The notes under the pieces are model-generated. The model was given only the letters and a program-made list of their open reading frames with translations. It made no database searches and was not told where the DNA came from. Below are positions 12,223 through 21,839 of a DNA stretch of 64,000 nt, one piece after another. How positions within the stretch are numbered: position 1 is the stretch's first letter; every line of letters starts with the position of its first letter. The DNA lies in contig CM019713.1 in assembly GCA_009760885.1 (NCBI GenBank), forward strand, positions 29,444,927 through 29,508,926, read 5' to 3'. The DNA is from Achatina immaculata. Its lineage: Eukaryota > Mollusca > Gastropoda > Stylommatophora > Achatinidae. Position numbers and translations under genes: made by a program.

Positions 12223-15200
12223 TATACTCTCCCTCGATCTCTTTTGCCAGTAGAGCTTTCCAGTACAAACAGAAACATAATTTTAATTATACATAACAAG
12301 GCACACTATCTCCTAGAAACACTCACTTATAACTCCTGCAGAATGCACACAAAACTTGAGCAGCAACATCAGATGGACTGCTCCACAAAGAATGATCCAC
12401 ATAAGTGTCTGCTAGTACTAAACCTCAGCATCATCAGCAAAGTCTGGAAGTACAGAACAAGGGATAAATCTTTACATTTCGTTACCTTCATTGAGGAAAA
12501 ATAGAGAAAACTTGTAAACTCAGTGAAACAGAAAAATTAATTAAGTGTTCCTTGCAAACATTCTTCAGTTTATCATTTCTACTCCTTTCTTCTTATTTTT
12601 AATGCAGCCCAGACATCTTAGTCTTGGCTATTCCTCTTTCTAAAATAAGTGAAAAATGTTCAGAATGAAGATTCTCATTTATTCCTCTCTGTAGGTGAAA
12701 TACTTTCAGCTGATATCATTTTGCAAACAATTAGAGAAGATAACTCTGGTGCAACAGCTGCAGCAGCACTCACTGAAAGTACATTTGATGAAGGTAAATA
12801 TTCTTCAACATTCTTTTTTCATCATTGTCCTTCCTCTCATAAATATATTTCAGTGTTTTCATCAGTACCATCTGCTGCTTTCATCCTAAAGTTATGGTCA
12901 TTCATTCTTATTTAGCTTAAATTATTATCATAACCCACTGACACAATTATCATAACTCATTAACCTGATCATAATAACCCACTGTTATAACCCATTGTTC
13001 TGAACTATTTACTCATAAAAGTACATTGCAGTTCTAAGAAGATGCATTAGTATGTTTTATTACTGATTTTTAATAATATGTTACTATGTTAATATCAAGT
13101 GGAACACAACAGACCAAAGAAAAAGAGGTCAGCCCCGTGAAACTCTAAAGAGGACGTTACGAGAGGCCAGTTCAGTGGGCATAACATCCCTTGATGAGAT
13201 TGAAAAGCTCGCCGAAGACAGGAAATCTCGGCGAACTACCATGTGAGCCCTATGTGACGTTTAGCGGCAGGGAAGGATGTAAGATGTAAGAATAACCCAC
13301 TAATGTGAATTCCATGCAAGAAAAAACAGATACCCTGTTTTCACTGGCTAGCAAAATAGGACTTGAAATTAACAAGGACAAAAAAAATATAATGAAACCT
13401 CCCATTAATAAAAAAGGAAAAATATATATAGAAGGGACAGCTGTTGAAGAAGTCAACCAATTTGCATACCTTGGCAGCTACACAGACCAGTATGGTGACA
13501 CCAGAAAGGAAGTTAGAATTGCAAAATCTGCATTGACCTTTAAGAACCTTGAGAATAAATGGCACTCAATAGTTATAAGTACAAAAACTAAGTTAAGACT
13601 ATTCAATTCAAATGTAATATCCACACTCATTTATGCATGCGAATGCTGGAAAACAACAAAAGAAATAGACAAGAAATTAGACTCTTTTGAAAACAAATGA
13701 CTCAGGAAAATACTCGGCATAAAGGGGAACAAATTCAAGAACAATGCAGAGATAAGACAGATGACTGAACAACAACCAGTCTCATGGGTGATCAGGAAAA
13801 GGAGATGGACATATGTCGGTTGGTCATGTGATGAGAAGAAACAGTCAGAGAATCCCAAAACAAGCTATCAAGTGGAACACAACAGGCTGAAGAAAAAGAG
13901 GTCGACCACTCGAAACTCTAAAGAAGACATTGTTAACAGAGCCCAGTTTAGTGGGCATAAAATCCCTTTATGAGATTGAAAAGCTTGCCAAAAACAAGAA
14001 AACTTGGCAAACTACCTTGTGAGCCCCATGTAATGTTTAACAGCACAGCAAGGATATAAGATAAGTATAACCCACTAACACAGTTATCATTGCCCACTAC
14101 CACAATCATCATACCCCACTAACATGATCCTCATAGCCTGTGAACATAATCATACTCCACTAACATATGAACATAATCATACTCCACTAACATGATCCTC
14201 ATAGCCTGTGAACATAATCATACTCCACTAACATATGAACATAATCATACTCCACTAACATGATCCTCATAGCCTGTGAACATAATCATACCCCACTAAC
14301 ATGATCCTCATAGCCTATGAACATAATCATACCCCACTAATATGATCTTCATAACCTATGAACATAATCATACCCCATTAACATGATCTTCATAGCCTAT
14401 GAACATAATCTTACTCCACTAACATGATCTTCATAGCCTATGAACATAATCTTACTCCACTAACATGATCTTCATAGCCTATGAACATAATCATACTCCA
14501 CTAATATGATCTTCATAGCCTGTGAACATAATCAAACCCCACTAATATGATCTTCGTAGCCTATGAACATAATCAAACCCCACTAATATGATCTTCGTAG
14601 CCTATGAACATAATCAAACCCCACTAATATGATCTTCGTAGCCTATGAACATAATCAAACCCCACTAATATGATCTTCATAGCCTATGAACATAATCAAA
14701 CCCCACTAATATGATCTTCGTAGCCTATGAACATAATCAAACCCCACTAACATGATCTTCATAGCCTATGAACATAATCAGACCCCAATAATATGATCTT
14801 CATAGCCTATGAACATAATCAAACCCCACTAATATGATCTTCATAGCCTATGAACATAATCAAACCCCACTAATATGATCTTCATAGCCTATGAACATAA
14901 TCAAACCCCACTAATATGATCTTCGTAGCCTATGAACATAATCAAACCCCACTAATATGATCTTCGTAGCCTGTGAACATAATCAAACCCCACTAATATG
15001 ATCTTCGTAGCCCAGTACTTAATTGTCATAGCAAACTAACATGATATCCTGTTCTGATTTCGTGATGACTAAATCTTTCAGGAAACTTACGAACACTGAA
15101 AGAGCAGAACTATACTCTGAGAAACAACTTTATGTGCAAAATCTGTATGGACAAGGAAGTGAAGATTGTGTTTCTGCCCTGTGGGCACCTGGTGTCATGC

Positions 15201-15281
15201 CCTGAATGTGCAATCGCCCTGCAGGACTGTCCAGTGTGTCGCATGCACATCAGAGCTAGAGTCAGAGCAAATATCCACTGA
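1802..15281 (+). CDS. Inhibitor of apoptosis protein (BIRC/IAP family), BIR-BIR-UBA-RING, multi-exon gene
   Basis: Seen: five exons (coordinates are genomic and include introns) encode, in order, a long unrecognised N-terminal region, BIR1, BIR2, a UBA-like segment and a C-terminal RING. Known for the family: BIR domains bind zinc and grip caspases or IAP-binding-motif peptides, the UBA binds ubiquitin chains, and the RING is an E3 ubiquitin ligase, so the protein should restrain cytosolic caspases and/or innate immune signalling. Assembled length is about 1,030 residues, roughly twice XIAP (about 500), because of some 500 residues before BIR1. The first in-frame ATG is 1802. The frame is also open upstream to a good acceptor at 1755-1756, so a further 5' exon is possible. 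Splice phases agree for exons 1-2 and for UBA part 1-UBA part 2-RING, but not between exon 2 and the UBA exon, so an exon may be missing. The host gene is clear; vertebrate orthology is not assigned. Confidence 0.88.
4308..5513 (+). other. IAP intron 1 (splits BIR2)
   Basis: Runs from the gtatgt donor to the acceptor ending at 5513. No gene, long repeat or recognisable mobile element was seen in it. The minus-strand frames near 4800-5090 have no family resemblance. Confidence 0.7.
5514..5689 (+). CDS. IAP exon 2: second half of BIR2
   Basis: Flanked by a pyrimidine-rich acceptor ending at 5513 and a consensus donor gtgagt at 5690. It joins exon 1 in frame through a split Gly codon, giving LYYAG-YGDCCRCFFC as in XIAP BIR3. 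Zinc ligands are CFFC, then His and Cys at C-x2-C-x16-H-x6-C. By alignment to XIAP BIR3, both groove tryptophans (W310, W323) are kept and E314 is Asp, so this BIR should be able to bind IAP-binding-motif peptides of the Smac/caspase-9 type (inference from the family). The exon ends in phase 0. Confidence 0.88.
6258..6745. repeat. Minisatellite, imperfect 32-35-bp unit
   Basis: About 14 imperfect copies of a unit built on ctacttatctctaggagt plus a variable A-run. A-run length varies between units, and one unit contains (CAA)n. It lies in the BIR2-UBA intron. Confidence 0.85.
7978..8108. repeat. Minisatellite, left part (split by LINE B)
   Basis: Copies of an agcaacatcatcctactttt-like unit alternating with agagatagcaaaatcatcc. 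The array resumes at 10181 after the LINE B insertion, with the 9-bp target duplication aacatctta at 8100-8108. Confidence 0.85.
8109..10180 (+). mobile_element. LINE family B, 5'-truncated, interrupted by a LINE A insertion
   Basis: Plus-strand RT fragments: FIDYSKAFDCVQHQK, RQVCILSPYLFNLYTENIM, a degenerate active-site region near 8600, then the thumb/C-terminal segments TKIRFLRASIFPIA and a 3' end GRPRRRWLQ-like with the tail (TGAA)n. It is broken by frameshifts, by a 36-bp internal duplication near 8520-8580, and by the reverse-oriented LINE A at 9056-9898. Exact target duplication aacatctta: 8100-8108 and 10181-10189. Confidence 0.88.
9056..9898 (-). mobile_element. LINE family A copy nested in LINE B
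   Basis: Minus strand: a core with FADD active site (LEDLDFADDITLIS), then NKDKTKIMKIPIN, FAYLGSYTDQDGDTRKEVR, STLIYAC, and the C-terminal zinc-knuckle-less tail ending near the family 3' terminus (plus-strand complement ccgttaaatgtcacat). It sits exactly where uninterrupted LINE B copies (34780-34830) are continuous, so it inserted after LINE B. Frameshifted near 9450. Confidence 0.85.
10181..10333. repeat. Minisatellite, right part (split by LINE B)
   Basis: Resumes with aacatcttac and the same agagattgcaacataatcc / tagctaccagtatcatcc motif as 7978-8108, which confirms insertion of LINE B into a pre-existing array. Confidence 0.85.
10770..10963 (-). mobile_element. Short LINE D-like 3' end with perfect 12-bp target duplication
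   Basis: Minus-strand tail ending in (GAT)n (plus-strand atcatcatcatc at 10769 onward). The conceptual C-terminus is KRKRGRPRE-like, similar to 54180-54450. Flanked by the perfect duplication AATGTAGAGAAT at 10758-10769 and 10964-10975. Confidence 0.8.
11238..11350. repeat. 21-bp tandem repeat
   Basis: About five near-identical copies of tattaacatatcaaaaacatg. 21 bp is seven codons, so it is open in several frames; not coding. Confidence 0.9.
11719..11826 (+). CDS. IAP UBA-domain exon, first part
   Basis: The frame encodes DDPAVKSLIEEGYTPETV, matching the first helix and GY/GF loop of IAP UBA domains, then a basic helix ending RRSG at a gtaaga donor (11827), phase 1. The acceptor is uncertain: candidates end at 11637, 11646, 11661, 11676 and 11718, all in the same phase. 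None joins exon 2 (phase 0) without disrupting the frame, so the 5' edge given is the shortest choice. Function expected: ubiquitin-chain binding. The domain assignment is good, the start is not. Confidence 0.75.
11827..12694 (+). other. IAP intron within the UBA region
   Basis: Contains a (TA)n(CA)n microsatellite at 12183-12226. No mobile element or gene recognised in the rest. Confidence 0.65.
12183..12226. repeat. (TA)n(CA)n microsatellite
   Basis: About 15 TA followed by about 7 CA dinucleotides. Confidence 0.95.
12695..12793 (+). CDS. IAP UBA-domain exon, second part
   Basis: A 99-nt exon between a pyrimidine-rich acceptor (ctctctgtag, ending at 12694) and a gtaaat donor at 12794, phase 1 on both sides. 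It encodes a helix with ILSADIILQTIRED, the closing helix of the IAP UBA, followed by an Ala-rich linker ending FDE. It joins the previous exon through a split Gly codon and the next through another Gly. Confidence 0.78.
12926..13020. repeat. Degenerate left part of the 41-bp minisatellite
   Basis: Repeated taacccactga/cataactcatt motifs that match the array beginning again at about 14060. The two halves are separated by LINE A copies. Confidence 0.6.
13098..13292 (+). mobile_element. LINE family A 3' end, first of two
   Basis: Starts at tatcaagtggaacacaac, carries the C-terminal segment and ends with the family terminus gtgacgtttagcggc plus (aagatgt)n. A fragment of array sequence (aataacccactaatgtg) separates it from the next copy. 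Confidence 0.8.
13299..14068 (+). mobile_element. LINE family A 3' half, second copy
   Basis: Encodes NSMQEKTDTLFSLASK, YLGSYTDQYGDTRKEVR, LRLFNSNVISTLIYACECW and RKRRWTYV with stops and frameshifts. Same protein segment as the nested copy at 9056-9898. Ends in the (ataag)n tail. Inserted inside the 41-bp array region of the last IAP intron. Confidence 0.85.
14069..15012. repeat. 41-bp minisatellite in the last IAP intron
   Basis: About 22 copies of a 41-bp unit (actaatatgatcttcgtagc plus ctatgaacataatcaaaccc). It becomes more homogeneous towards the 3' side and ends about 70 nt before the acceptor of the RING exon. Confidence 0.92.
15082..15281 (+). CDS. IAP terminal exon: RING finger and stop codon
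   Basis: The acceptor (atctttcag) ends at 15081. The exon carries a complete C3HC4 RING with exact spacing C-x2-C-x11-C-x-H-x3-C-x2-C-x6-C-x2-C, including CKICMDKEV, LPCGHLV and CPVCR, and stops at TGA 15279-15281. This is the diagnostic C-terminal RING of XIAP/cIAP proteins (E2 binding, ubiquitin ligase activity, dimerisation through the C-terminal tail). No AATAAA is close; an ATTAAA lies about 105 nt downstream near 15385. Confidence 0.92.
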
Positions 15282-15785
15282 AACTTTGGTCTCCTGTCAG
15301 TAGAAACCAGTTCATCAGCCAGGTTCTGATGGCAGCGGCTTACATTAAAAGCCGTGGTCAGGATCTAGTTTGTCATAAAATTAAAATTAAATGTAAAAAT
15401 GTGTAACTGATCATGGGTGTCTCTAGCATGAAACAGTGACCTCGTAGTTTTGTATCATAAAATTTAAATAATTAATTTCAAATAGTAATTCATTTTCATG
15501 AATGTTATGTAAAGCCTTTAATTTTGTGACTGAAGCTGTTATGTCTTTAAGCATTATTATTATTATACAGAAAAAGACAAGTTATATATTATAGGTTGGT
15601 TGTGGATTGCTGTCTTCATATTTATGACTCTGTTCTTTGCAGACAAATGTAGTTGTGAATATATTAAAACAAATGAGTGTATGAATGGCCTAGGCTGGTT
15701 TGTTTCTGGAATGTGTCTTAGAAGCATCTTGACAGACTCCACCACCTAGGGAAAAAACATGGACGTTTCCTCATCATTCAGGCTG
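15282..15785. other. IAP 3' UTR / downstream flank
   Basis: Non-coding AT-rich sequence after the RING stop, with ATTAAA near 15385 as the only plausible poly(A) signal. No other gene seen. Confidence 0.5.
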
Positions 15786-15789
15786 AATG

Positions 15790-18117
15790 AGTGTAGTAGT
15801 CTGTGACTGGAGCAGCTTGTGATTGTGGTAGTCTGTGACTGGAGCAGCTTGTGATTGTGGTAGTCTGTGACTGGAGCAGCTTGTGATTGTAGTAGTCTGT
15901 GACTGGAGCAGCTTGTGATTGTGGTAGACTATGACTATAGTAGCCTGTGACTGTAGCAGACTTTGATTGGAGCAGCCTTTGACTATAGCAGCCTGTGACT
16001 GTAGCAGCCTGTGACTGTAGCAGACTTTGATTGGAGCAGCCTTTGACTATAGCAGCCTTTGATTGGAGCAGCCTTTGAATGTAGCAGCCTGTGACTGTAG
16101 CAGCCTTTGAATGTAGCAGCCTTTGACTATAGCAACCTGTGACTGTAGCAGCCTGTGACTGTGCAGCCTGTGACTGTAGCAGCCTTTGAATGTAGCAGCC
16201 TGTGAATGTTACAGCTTGTGACTGTAGCAGCCTTTGAATGTAGCAGCCTTTGAATGTAGCAGCCTGTGACTGCAACCTTTGAATGTAGCAGCCTGTGAAT
16301 GTTACAGCTTGTGACTGTAGCAGCCTTTGAATGTAGCAGCCTGTGACTGCAACCTTTGAATGTAGCAGCCTGTGAATGGAGCAGCCTGTGACTGTAGCAG
16401 CCTGTGAATGGAGCACCTTTTGAATGTTACAGCCTGTGACTGTAGCAGCCTGTGAATGGAGCAGCCTGTGACTGTAGCAGCCTGTGAATGGAGCAGCCTG
16501 TGACTGTAGCAGCCTGTGAATGGAGCAGCCTGTGACTGTGCAGAATTTGAATGTAGCAGCCTGTGACTGTAGCAGCATTTGAATGAAGCAGCCTGTGACT
16601 GTAGCAGCATTTGAATGTAGCAGCCTGTGACTGTAGCAGCCTGTGACTGGAGCAGCCTGTGAATGGAGCAGCCTGTGACTGTGCAGCCTTTGAATGTAGC
16701 AGCCTGTGACTGTAGCAGCCTTTGAATGGAGCAGCCTGTGACTGTAGCAGCCTTTGAATGTAGCAGCCTGTGACTAGCAGCCTGTGAATGTAGCAGCCTG
16801 TGACTAGCAGCCTGTGAATGGAGCAGCCTGTGACTAGCAGCCTGTGAATGTAGCAGCCTGTGAATGGAGCAGCCTGTGACTAGCAGCCTGTGACTAGCAG
16901 CCTGTGAATGTAGCAGCCTGTGACTAGCAGCCTGTGAATGGAGCAGCCTGTGACTGTGCAACCTTTGAATGTAGCAGCCTGTGACTGTAGCAGCCTTTGA
17001 ATGTAGCAGCCTGTGACTGTGCAGCCTGTGACTGTAGCAGCCTTTGAATGTAGCAGCCTGTGAATGTTACAGCTTGTGACTGTAGCAGCCTTTGAATGTA
17101 GCAGCCTTTGAATGTAGCAGCCTGTGACTGCAACCTTTGAATGTAGCAGCCTGTGAATGTTACAGCTTGTGACTGTAGCAGCCTTTGAATGTAGCAGCCT
17201 GTGACTGCAACCTTTGAATGTAGCAGCCTGTGAATGGAGCAGCCTGTGACTGTAGCAGCCTGTGAATGGAGCACCTTTTGAATGTTACAGCCTGTGACTG
17301 TAGCAGCCTGTGAATGGAGCAGCCTGTGACTGTAGCAGCCTGTGAATGGAGCAGCCTGTGACTGTAGCAGCCTGTGAATGGAGCAGCCTGTGACTGTGCA
17401 GAATTTGAATGTAGCAGCCTGTGACTGTAGCAGCATTTGAATGAAGCAGCCTGTGACTGTAGCAGCATTTGAATGTAGCAGCCTGTGACTGTAGCAGCCT
17501 GTGACTGGAGCAGCCTGTGAATGGAGCAGCCTGTGACTGTGCAGCCTTTGAATGTAGCAGCCTGTGACTGTAGCAGCCTTTGAATGGAGCAGCCTGTGAC
17601 TGTAGCAGCCTTTGAATGTAGCAGCCTGTGACTAGCAGCCTGTGAATGTAGCAGCCTGTGACTAGCAGCCTGTGAATGGAGCAGCCTGTGACTAGCAGCC
17701 TGTGAATGTAGCAGCCTGTGAATGGAGCAGCCTGTGACTAGCAGCCTGTGACTAGCAGCCTGTGAATGTAGCAGCCTGTGACTAGCAGCCTGTGAATGGA
17801 GCAGCCTGTGACTGTGCAACCTTTGAATGTAGCAGCCTGTGACTGTAGCAGCCTTTGAATGTAGCAGCCTGTGACTGTAGCAGCCTGTGACTGTAGCAGC
17901 CTTTGAATGTAGCAGCCTGTGACTGTAGCAGCCTGTGACTGTAGCAGCCTGTGAATGGAGCAGCCTGTGAATGTAGCAGCCTGTGACTGGAGCAGCCTGT
18001 GACTGTAGCAGCCTGTGAATGGAGCAGCCTGTGACTGTAGCAGCCTGTGACTGGAGCAGCCTGTGAATGTAGCAGCCTGTGGCTGGAGCAGCCTGTGACT
18101 GTAGCAGCCTGTGGCAC
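15790..18117. repeat. 2.3-kb minisatellite of 16-bp units with an 858-bp internal duplication
   Basis: About 145 units of gcagcctgtgactgta and variants (tttgaat, aatgga, a 13-bp short form). Sixteen bp is not a codon multiple, but three units (48 bp) are, so long open frames occur; not coding. The segment from about 16150 to 17007 is repeated with the same order of unit variants at an 858-bp offset (about 17008-17865). Confidence 0.93.
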
Positions 18118-18594
18118 GCTCTGATTTACTGGCCCTCATAATTGTGTCGTCATTGTTCTCATGATTTTTTTAGTAGTTGTAGAGAATTGTTGACTGCATG
18201 TTCTTATATTAAAAACAAACTTTAAACACATGCGTCAGAGAAATACTTTTTTGTACTTGAAATAATTTTTTGCAATATAATTATGGTTTGTTTAATAATT
18301 TTGGTTTGTTTGTTTTTTTAAGCGAAGAAATGTAAAATTTGAAATATGAACATTTATATATTTTGTTTCATTAAAAAAAAAAAACAAAGATTAAAATAAT
18401 CAGATTGCTAGTTTAAATAATCATGTATTTTGTGTATTTAATAATTCTGTTTTTCTCACATGAAACACTTGCCCAAGAAAATGTTTGACACAGACAGGAA
18501 TTTGAAAACTGATTTGCCCAAGTAATTGTTGACAGTAGCAAGGAAAGAACATAAGAAAGGAAAAAAGAGCTTTTTGTATATGGTTTTTTTTTTT
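18118..18594. other. AT-rich unique sequence
   Basis: No gene or recognised element. Several A- and T-runs. Confidence 0.5.
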
Positions 18595-19090
18595 TAAACT
18601 ATGTTGAGATGCTAAATCTGTGATACTTTCAAAGTTGCATTTAAATTTGGACCCACTTGTGTTTTTCTCTTAATCTTGTATGTTTTATGCCATTTATTGT
18701 ACATTGTGCATGCTGGACAGATAAAGAAAACCATAAAATCATCAGATACCATAGACTATTAAAAAATGAACGTAATATGATGAGTTTTCTTTATCCATTT
18801 AATGCAAAGACTGAATTTTGTTGGAGCTTTTGTGGTAAATTAAACACATTAGGAAATAATACAAGCTGTAACACATGATGTTTTTGTTCGTGAATACATA
18901 AATTAAATGTACTCAATAAATTTTGATGCATAAACATTTGAGCATATAAATATTTGGTGATAATTTTAGAAGGGTTTGTTTTATTATATAATTTTACTAC
19001 CAAACATGTAAGGTTTTGTAGCAAGCCATTACCTGCATATTTAGTGATTACTCCATCCATACTCAAGAACATTTAAGAAATATTTATGCA

Positions 19091-19277
19091 CATCTTACAT
19101 CCTTACCGTGCCGTTAAATGTCAATAGGGCTCACATGGTAGTTCGCCAAGTTTTCCTGTTTTCAGCGAATTTTCCAACCTCATCAAAGAATTTTATGCCT
19201 ACTAATTTGGCCTCTCTTAACAATGTCCTCTTTAGAGTTTCACGTGGTTGAAATCTTTTTCTTTGGCCTGTTCTGTT
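19091..19277 (-). mobile_element. LINE family A 3' end (copy in duplication unit 1)
   Basis: Minus-strand terminus: plus-strand ccgttaaatgtcaatagggc, tagttcgccaagttttcctg and gtttcacgtgg match the family 3' end. Duplicated at 19777-19963. Confidence 0.85.
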
Positions 19278-19776
19278 ATTTAAACTATGTTGAGATGCTA
19301 AATCTGTGATACTTTCAAAGTTGCATTTAAATTTGGACCCACTTGTGTTTTTCTCTTAATCTTGTATGTTTTATGCCATTTATTGTACATTGTGCATGCT
19401 GGACAGATAAAGAAAACCATAAAATCATCAGATACCATAGACTATTAAAAAATGAACGTAATATGATGAGTTTTCTTTATCCATTTAATGCAAAGACTGA
19501 ATTTTGTTGGAGCTTTTGTGGTAAATTAAACACATTAGGAAATAATACAAGCTGTAACACATGATGTTTTTGTTCGTGAATACATAAATTAAATGTACTC
19601 AATAAATTTTGATGCATAAACATTTGAGCATATAAATATTTGGTGATAATTTTAGAAGGGTTTGTTTTATTATATAATTTTACTACCAAACATGTAAGGT
19701 TTTGTAGCAAGCCATTACCTGCATATTTAGTGATTACTCCATCCATACTCAAGAACATTTAAGAAATATTTATGCA

Positions 19777-19963
19777 CATCTTACATCCTTACCGTGCCGT
19801 TAAATGTCAATAGGGCTCACATGGTAGTTCGCCAAGTTTTCCTGTTTTCAGCGAATTTTCCAACCTCATCAAAGAATTTTATGCCTACTAATTTGGCCTC
19901 TCTTAACAATGTCCTCTTTAGAGTTTCACGTGGTTGAAATCTTTTTCTTTGGCCTGTTCTGTT
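19777..19963 (-). mobile_element. LINE family A 3' end (copy in duplication unit 2)
   Basis: Same sequence as 19091-19277 at a 686-bp offset; created by the tandem duplication, not by an independent insertion. Confidence 0.85.
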
Positions 19964-20289
19964 ATTTGGGCCGATGAATGCATTCTTTCAATCTTTGTCT
20001 AAGTTCTTCGGAATTGGTAACCCTGATGTGTCATCTTTGACTTGGTTGGTTTTGTTGCGAGTTTCCTATAATTCCTTTTTTCCCCATCTAGAGTCACCTC
20101 TAGGTGGGTCTCAGGATAAGGTTGTTGGCCTCATGCCCAACTCCCAGTTCAGAATATGTGACAAACCAAGCAAAATCTCGCTGAATTTTGCTGTCGGCAA
20201 GAGCATTAAAAAAACGTTCTTCTATCTTGCACATCATCCGGAAGTTTCATTTATGCACATCATCATCGCCTTTCACTTCCTTGAGAGGT

Positions 20290-20592
20290 GGCCAGCTGTA
20301 GATTTTTGGCCCTGACCAGCTGTAGATTGTTGGTACTATCAGTAAGTTGTTGGCCCTGACCAGCTGTAGATTGTTGGTACTATCAGTAAGTTGTTGACCC
20401 TGACCAGCTGTAGATTGTTGGTACTATCAGTAACTTGTTGGCCCTGACCAGCTGTAGATTGTTGGTACTATCAGTAACTTGTTGGCCCTGACCAGCTGTA
20501 GATTATTGGTACTATCAGTAACTTGTTGGCCCTGACCAGCTGTAGATTGTTGGTACTATCAGTAAATTGTTGGCCCTGACCAGCTGTAGAAT
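20290..20592. repeat. 44-bp minisatellite
   Basis: About six to seven copies of a 44-bp unit containing gaccagctgtagattgttgg and tactatcagtaa. Confidence 0.92.
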
Positions 20593-20675
20593 GCTAGTCT
20601 TGATAATTTCTGCATAGTAATTTTTTCCTTCAGTGTTTATGTCGCAGCAATACAGCCGTTTCATCAGCAGCCTTT

Positions 20676-20768
20676 CATCTTACATCCTTCTTGTGCCGTT
20701 AAACATCACATAGGGCCCACATGGTAGCATGCCAAGATTTCCTGGTTTCTGCGAGTTTTTCAACCTCA
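20676..20768 (-). mobile_element. LINE family A short 3' end
   Basis: Minus-strand terminus (plus-strand ccgttaaacatcacataggg, then ttcaacctcac). It lies between the 44-bp and 29-bp arrays. Confidence 0.78.
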
Positions 20769-20895
20769 CAAACTGTACAAATTGACACACTATTAAGATT
20801 ACTGTACAAAGTGCCACACCAATAAGATTACTGTACAGTGACACACTAATAAGATTACTGTGCAAAGTGACACACTAATAATATTACTGTACATA
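20769..20895. repeat. About 29-bp tandem repeat
   Basis: Four to five copies around cacactaataagattactgt, immediately abutting a LINE A end. Confidence 0.8.
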
Positions 20896-21334
20896 GCGAT
20901 ACAAGAACTATTTGACTGTATGGTACAGTATGTAAGTATATTATGTGAATGAAAATCTTCCAAGATATTATAATATCCCATGACGACATATGTAAGGTAA
21001 CGTAAAATCACATATAAAATACATGTCTAAATGTGCATTCATACACACACATACATACAGAGATTGTAAAATTTATATGGTTATGAAAATACATGTATAA
21101 ATCTATGTATACAAACACATATGGACATTATGTTTATATAAAGAGTAGTACAGGCAATAGTTTACTGTTCTCTAATGTTAAGTAGAACATCATGGAGGAA
21201 TCATTTCTATGATAATGAAGCTAAGCCAGAGTTTATAGATAGTAAACAAAAAGGCAAATTTACTCATGAAAAAAACAAAAATTCAAAACATTGACATGCA
21301 TACTAGCACTACAGTTTTTCTAATGCATAGCTTT

Positions 21335-21835
21335 CTTTGAGTGTTTATTTGTTTAATTCTGATAAAATTTCTTTTAGTTCATGGGTGTTTTTTTGTTTAA
21401 TTCTAATAAAATTTCTTTTAGTTAATTGGTATTTTTTGTTTAATTCTAATAAAATTTCTTTTAGTTAATGGGTGTTTTTTGTTTAATTCTAATAAAATTT
21501 CTTTTAGTTAATGGGTGTTTTTTGTTTAATTCTAATAAAATTTCTTTTAGTTAATGGGTGTTTTTTGTTTAATTCTAATAAAATTTCTTTTAGTTAATGG
21601 GTGTTTTTTGTTTAATTCTAATAAAATTTCATTTAGTTAATGGATGTTTGTTGTTTAATTGTAATAAAATTTCTTTTAGTTAATCAGTGTTTACTGTTTA
21701 ATTCTAATAAAATTTCTTTTAGTTAATGGGTGTTTGTTGTTTAATTGTAATAAAATTTCTTTTAGTTAATCAGTGTTTATTGTTTAATTCTAATAAAATT
21801 TCTTTTGTTAATGGGTGTTTGTTGTATAATTCTGA
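21335..21835. repeat. 43-bp-class minisatellite
   Basis: About 11 copies of a unit containing gtttaattctaataaaattt and cttttagttaatgggtg. Confidence 0.92.
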
Positions 21836-21839
21836 TAAC

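Larger units (their letters stand above)
18595..19966. repeat. Perfect-looking 686-bp tandem duplication
   Basis: 18595-19280 and 19281-19966 appear identical throughout, including a minus-strand LINE A 3' end in each unit. The breakpoint falls at a short T-run/ttaaact microhomology. Either a very recent duplication or an assembly duplication. Confidence 0.93.

Noticed and set aside
12154..12504. 116-codon plus-strand frame in an IAP intron
   Set aside because: Begins inside a TA/CA microsatellite and has no family resemblance or splice context.
15778..18139. Long minus-strand open frames (133-266 codons) rich in His/Ser/Gln/Leu/Cys
   Set aside because: Produced by 16-bp repeats (three units are 16 codons). 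The frames overlap each other and simply follow the array; no start context or non-repetitive sequence.
18657..19758. Paired 73- and 93-codon frames repeated twice
   Set aside because: The duplication of the frames is explained by the 686-bp tandem duplication; the sequence is AT-rich with no domain.
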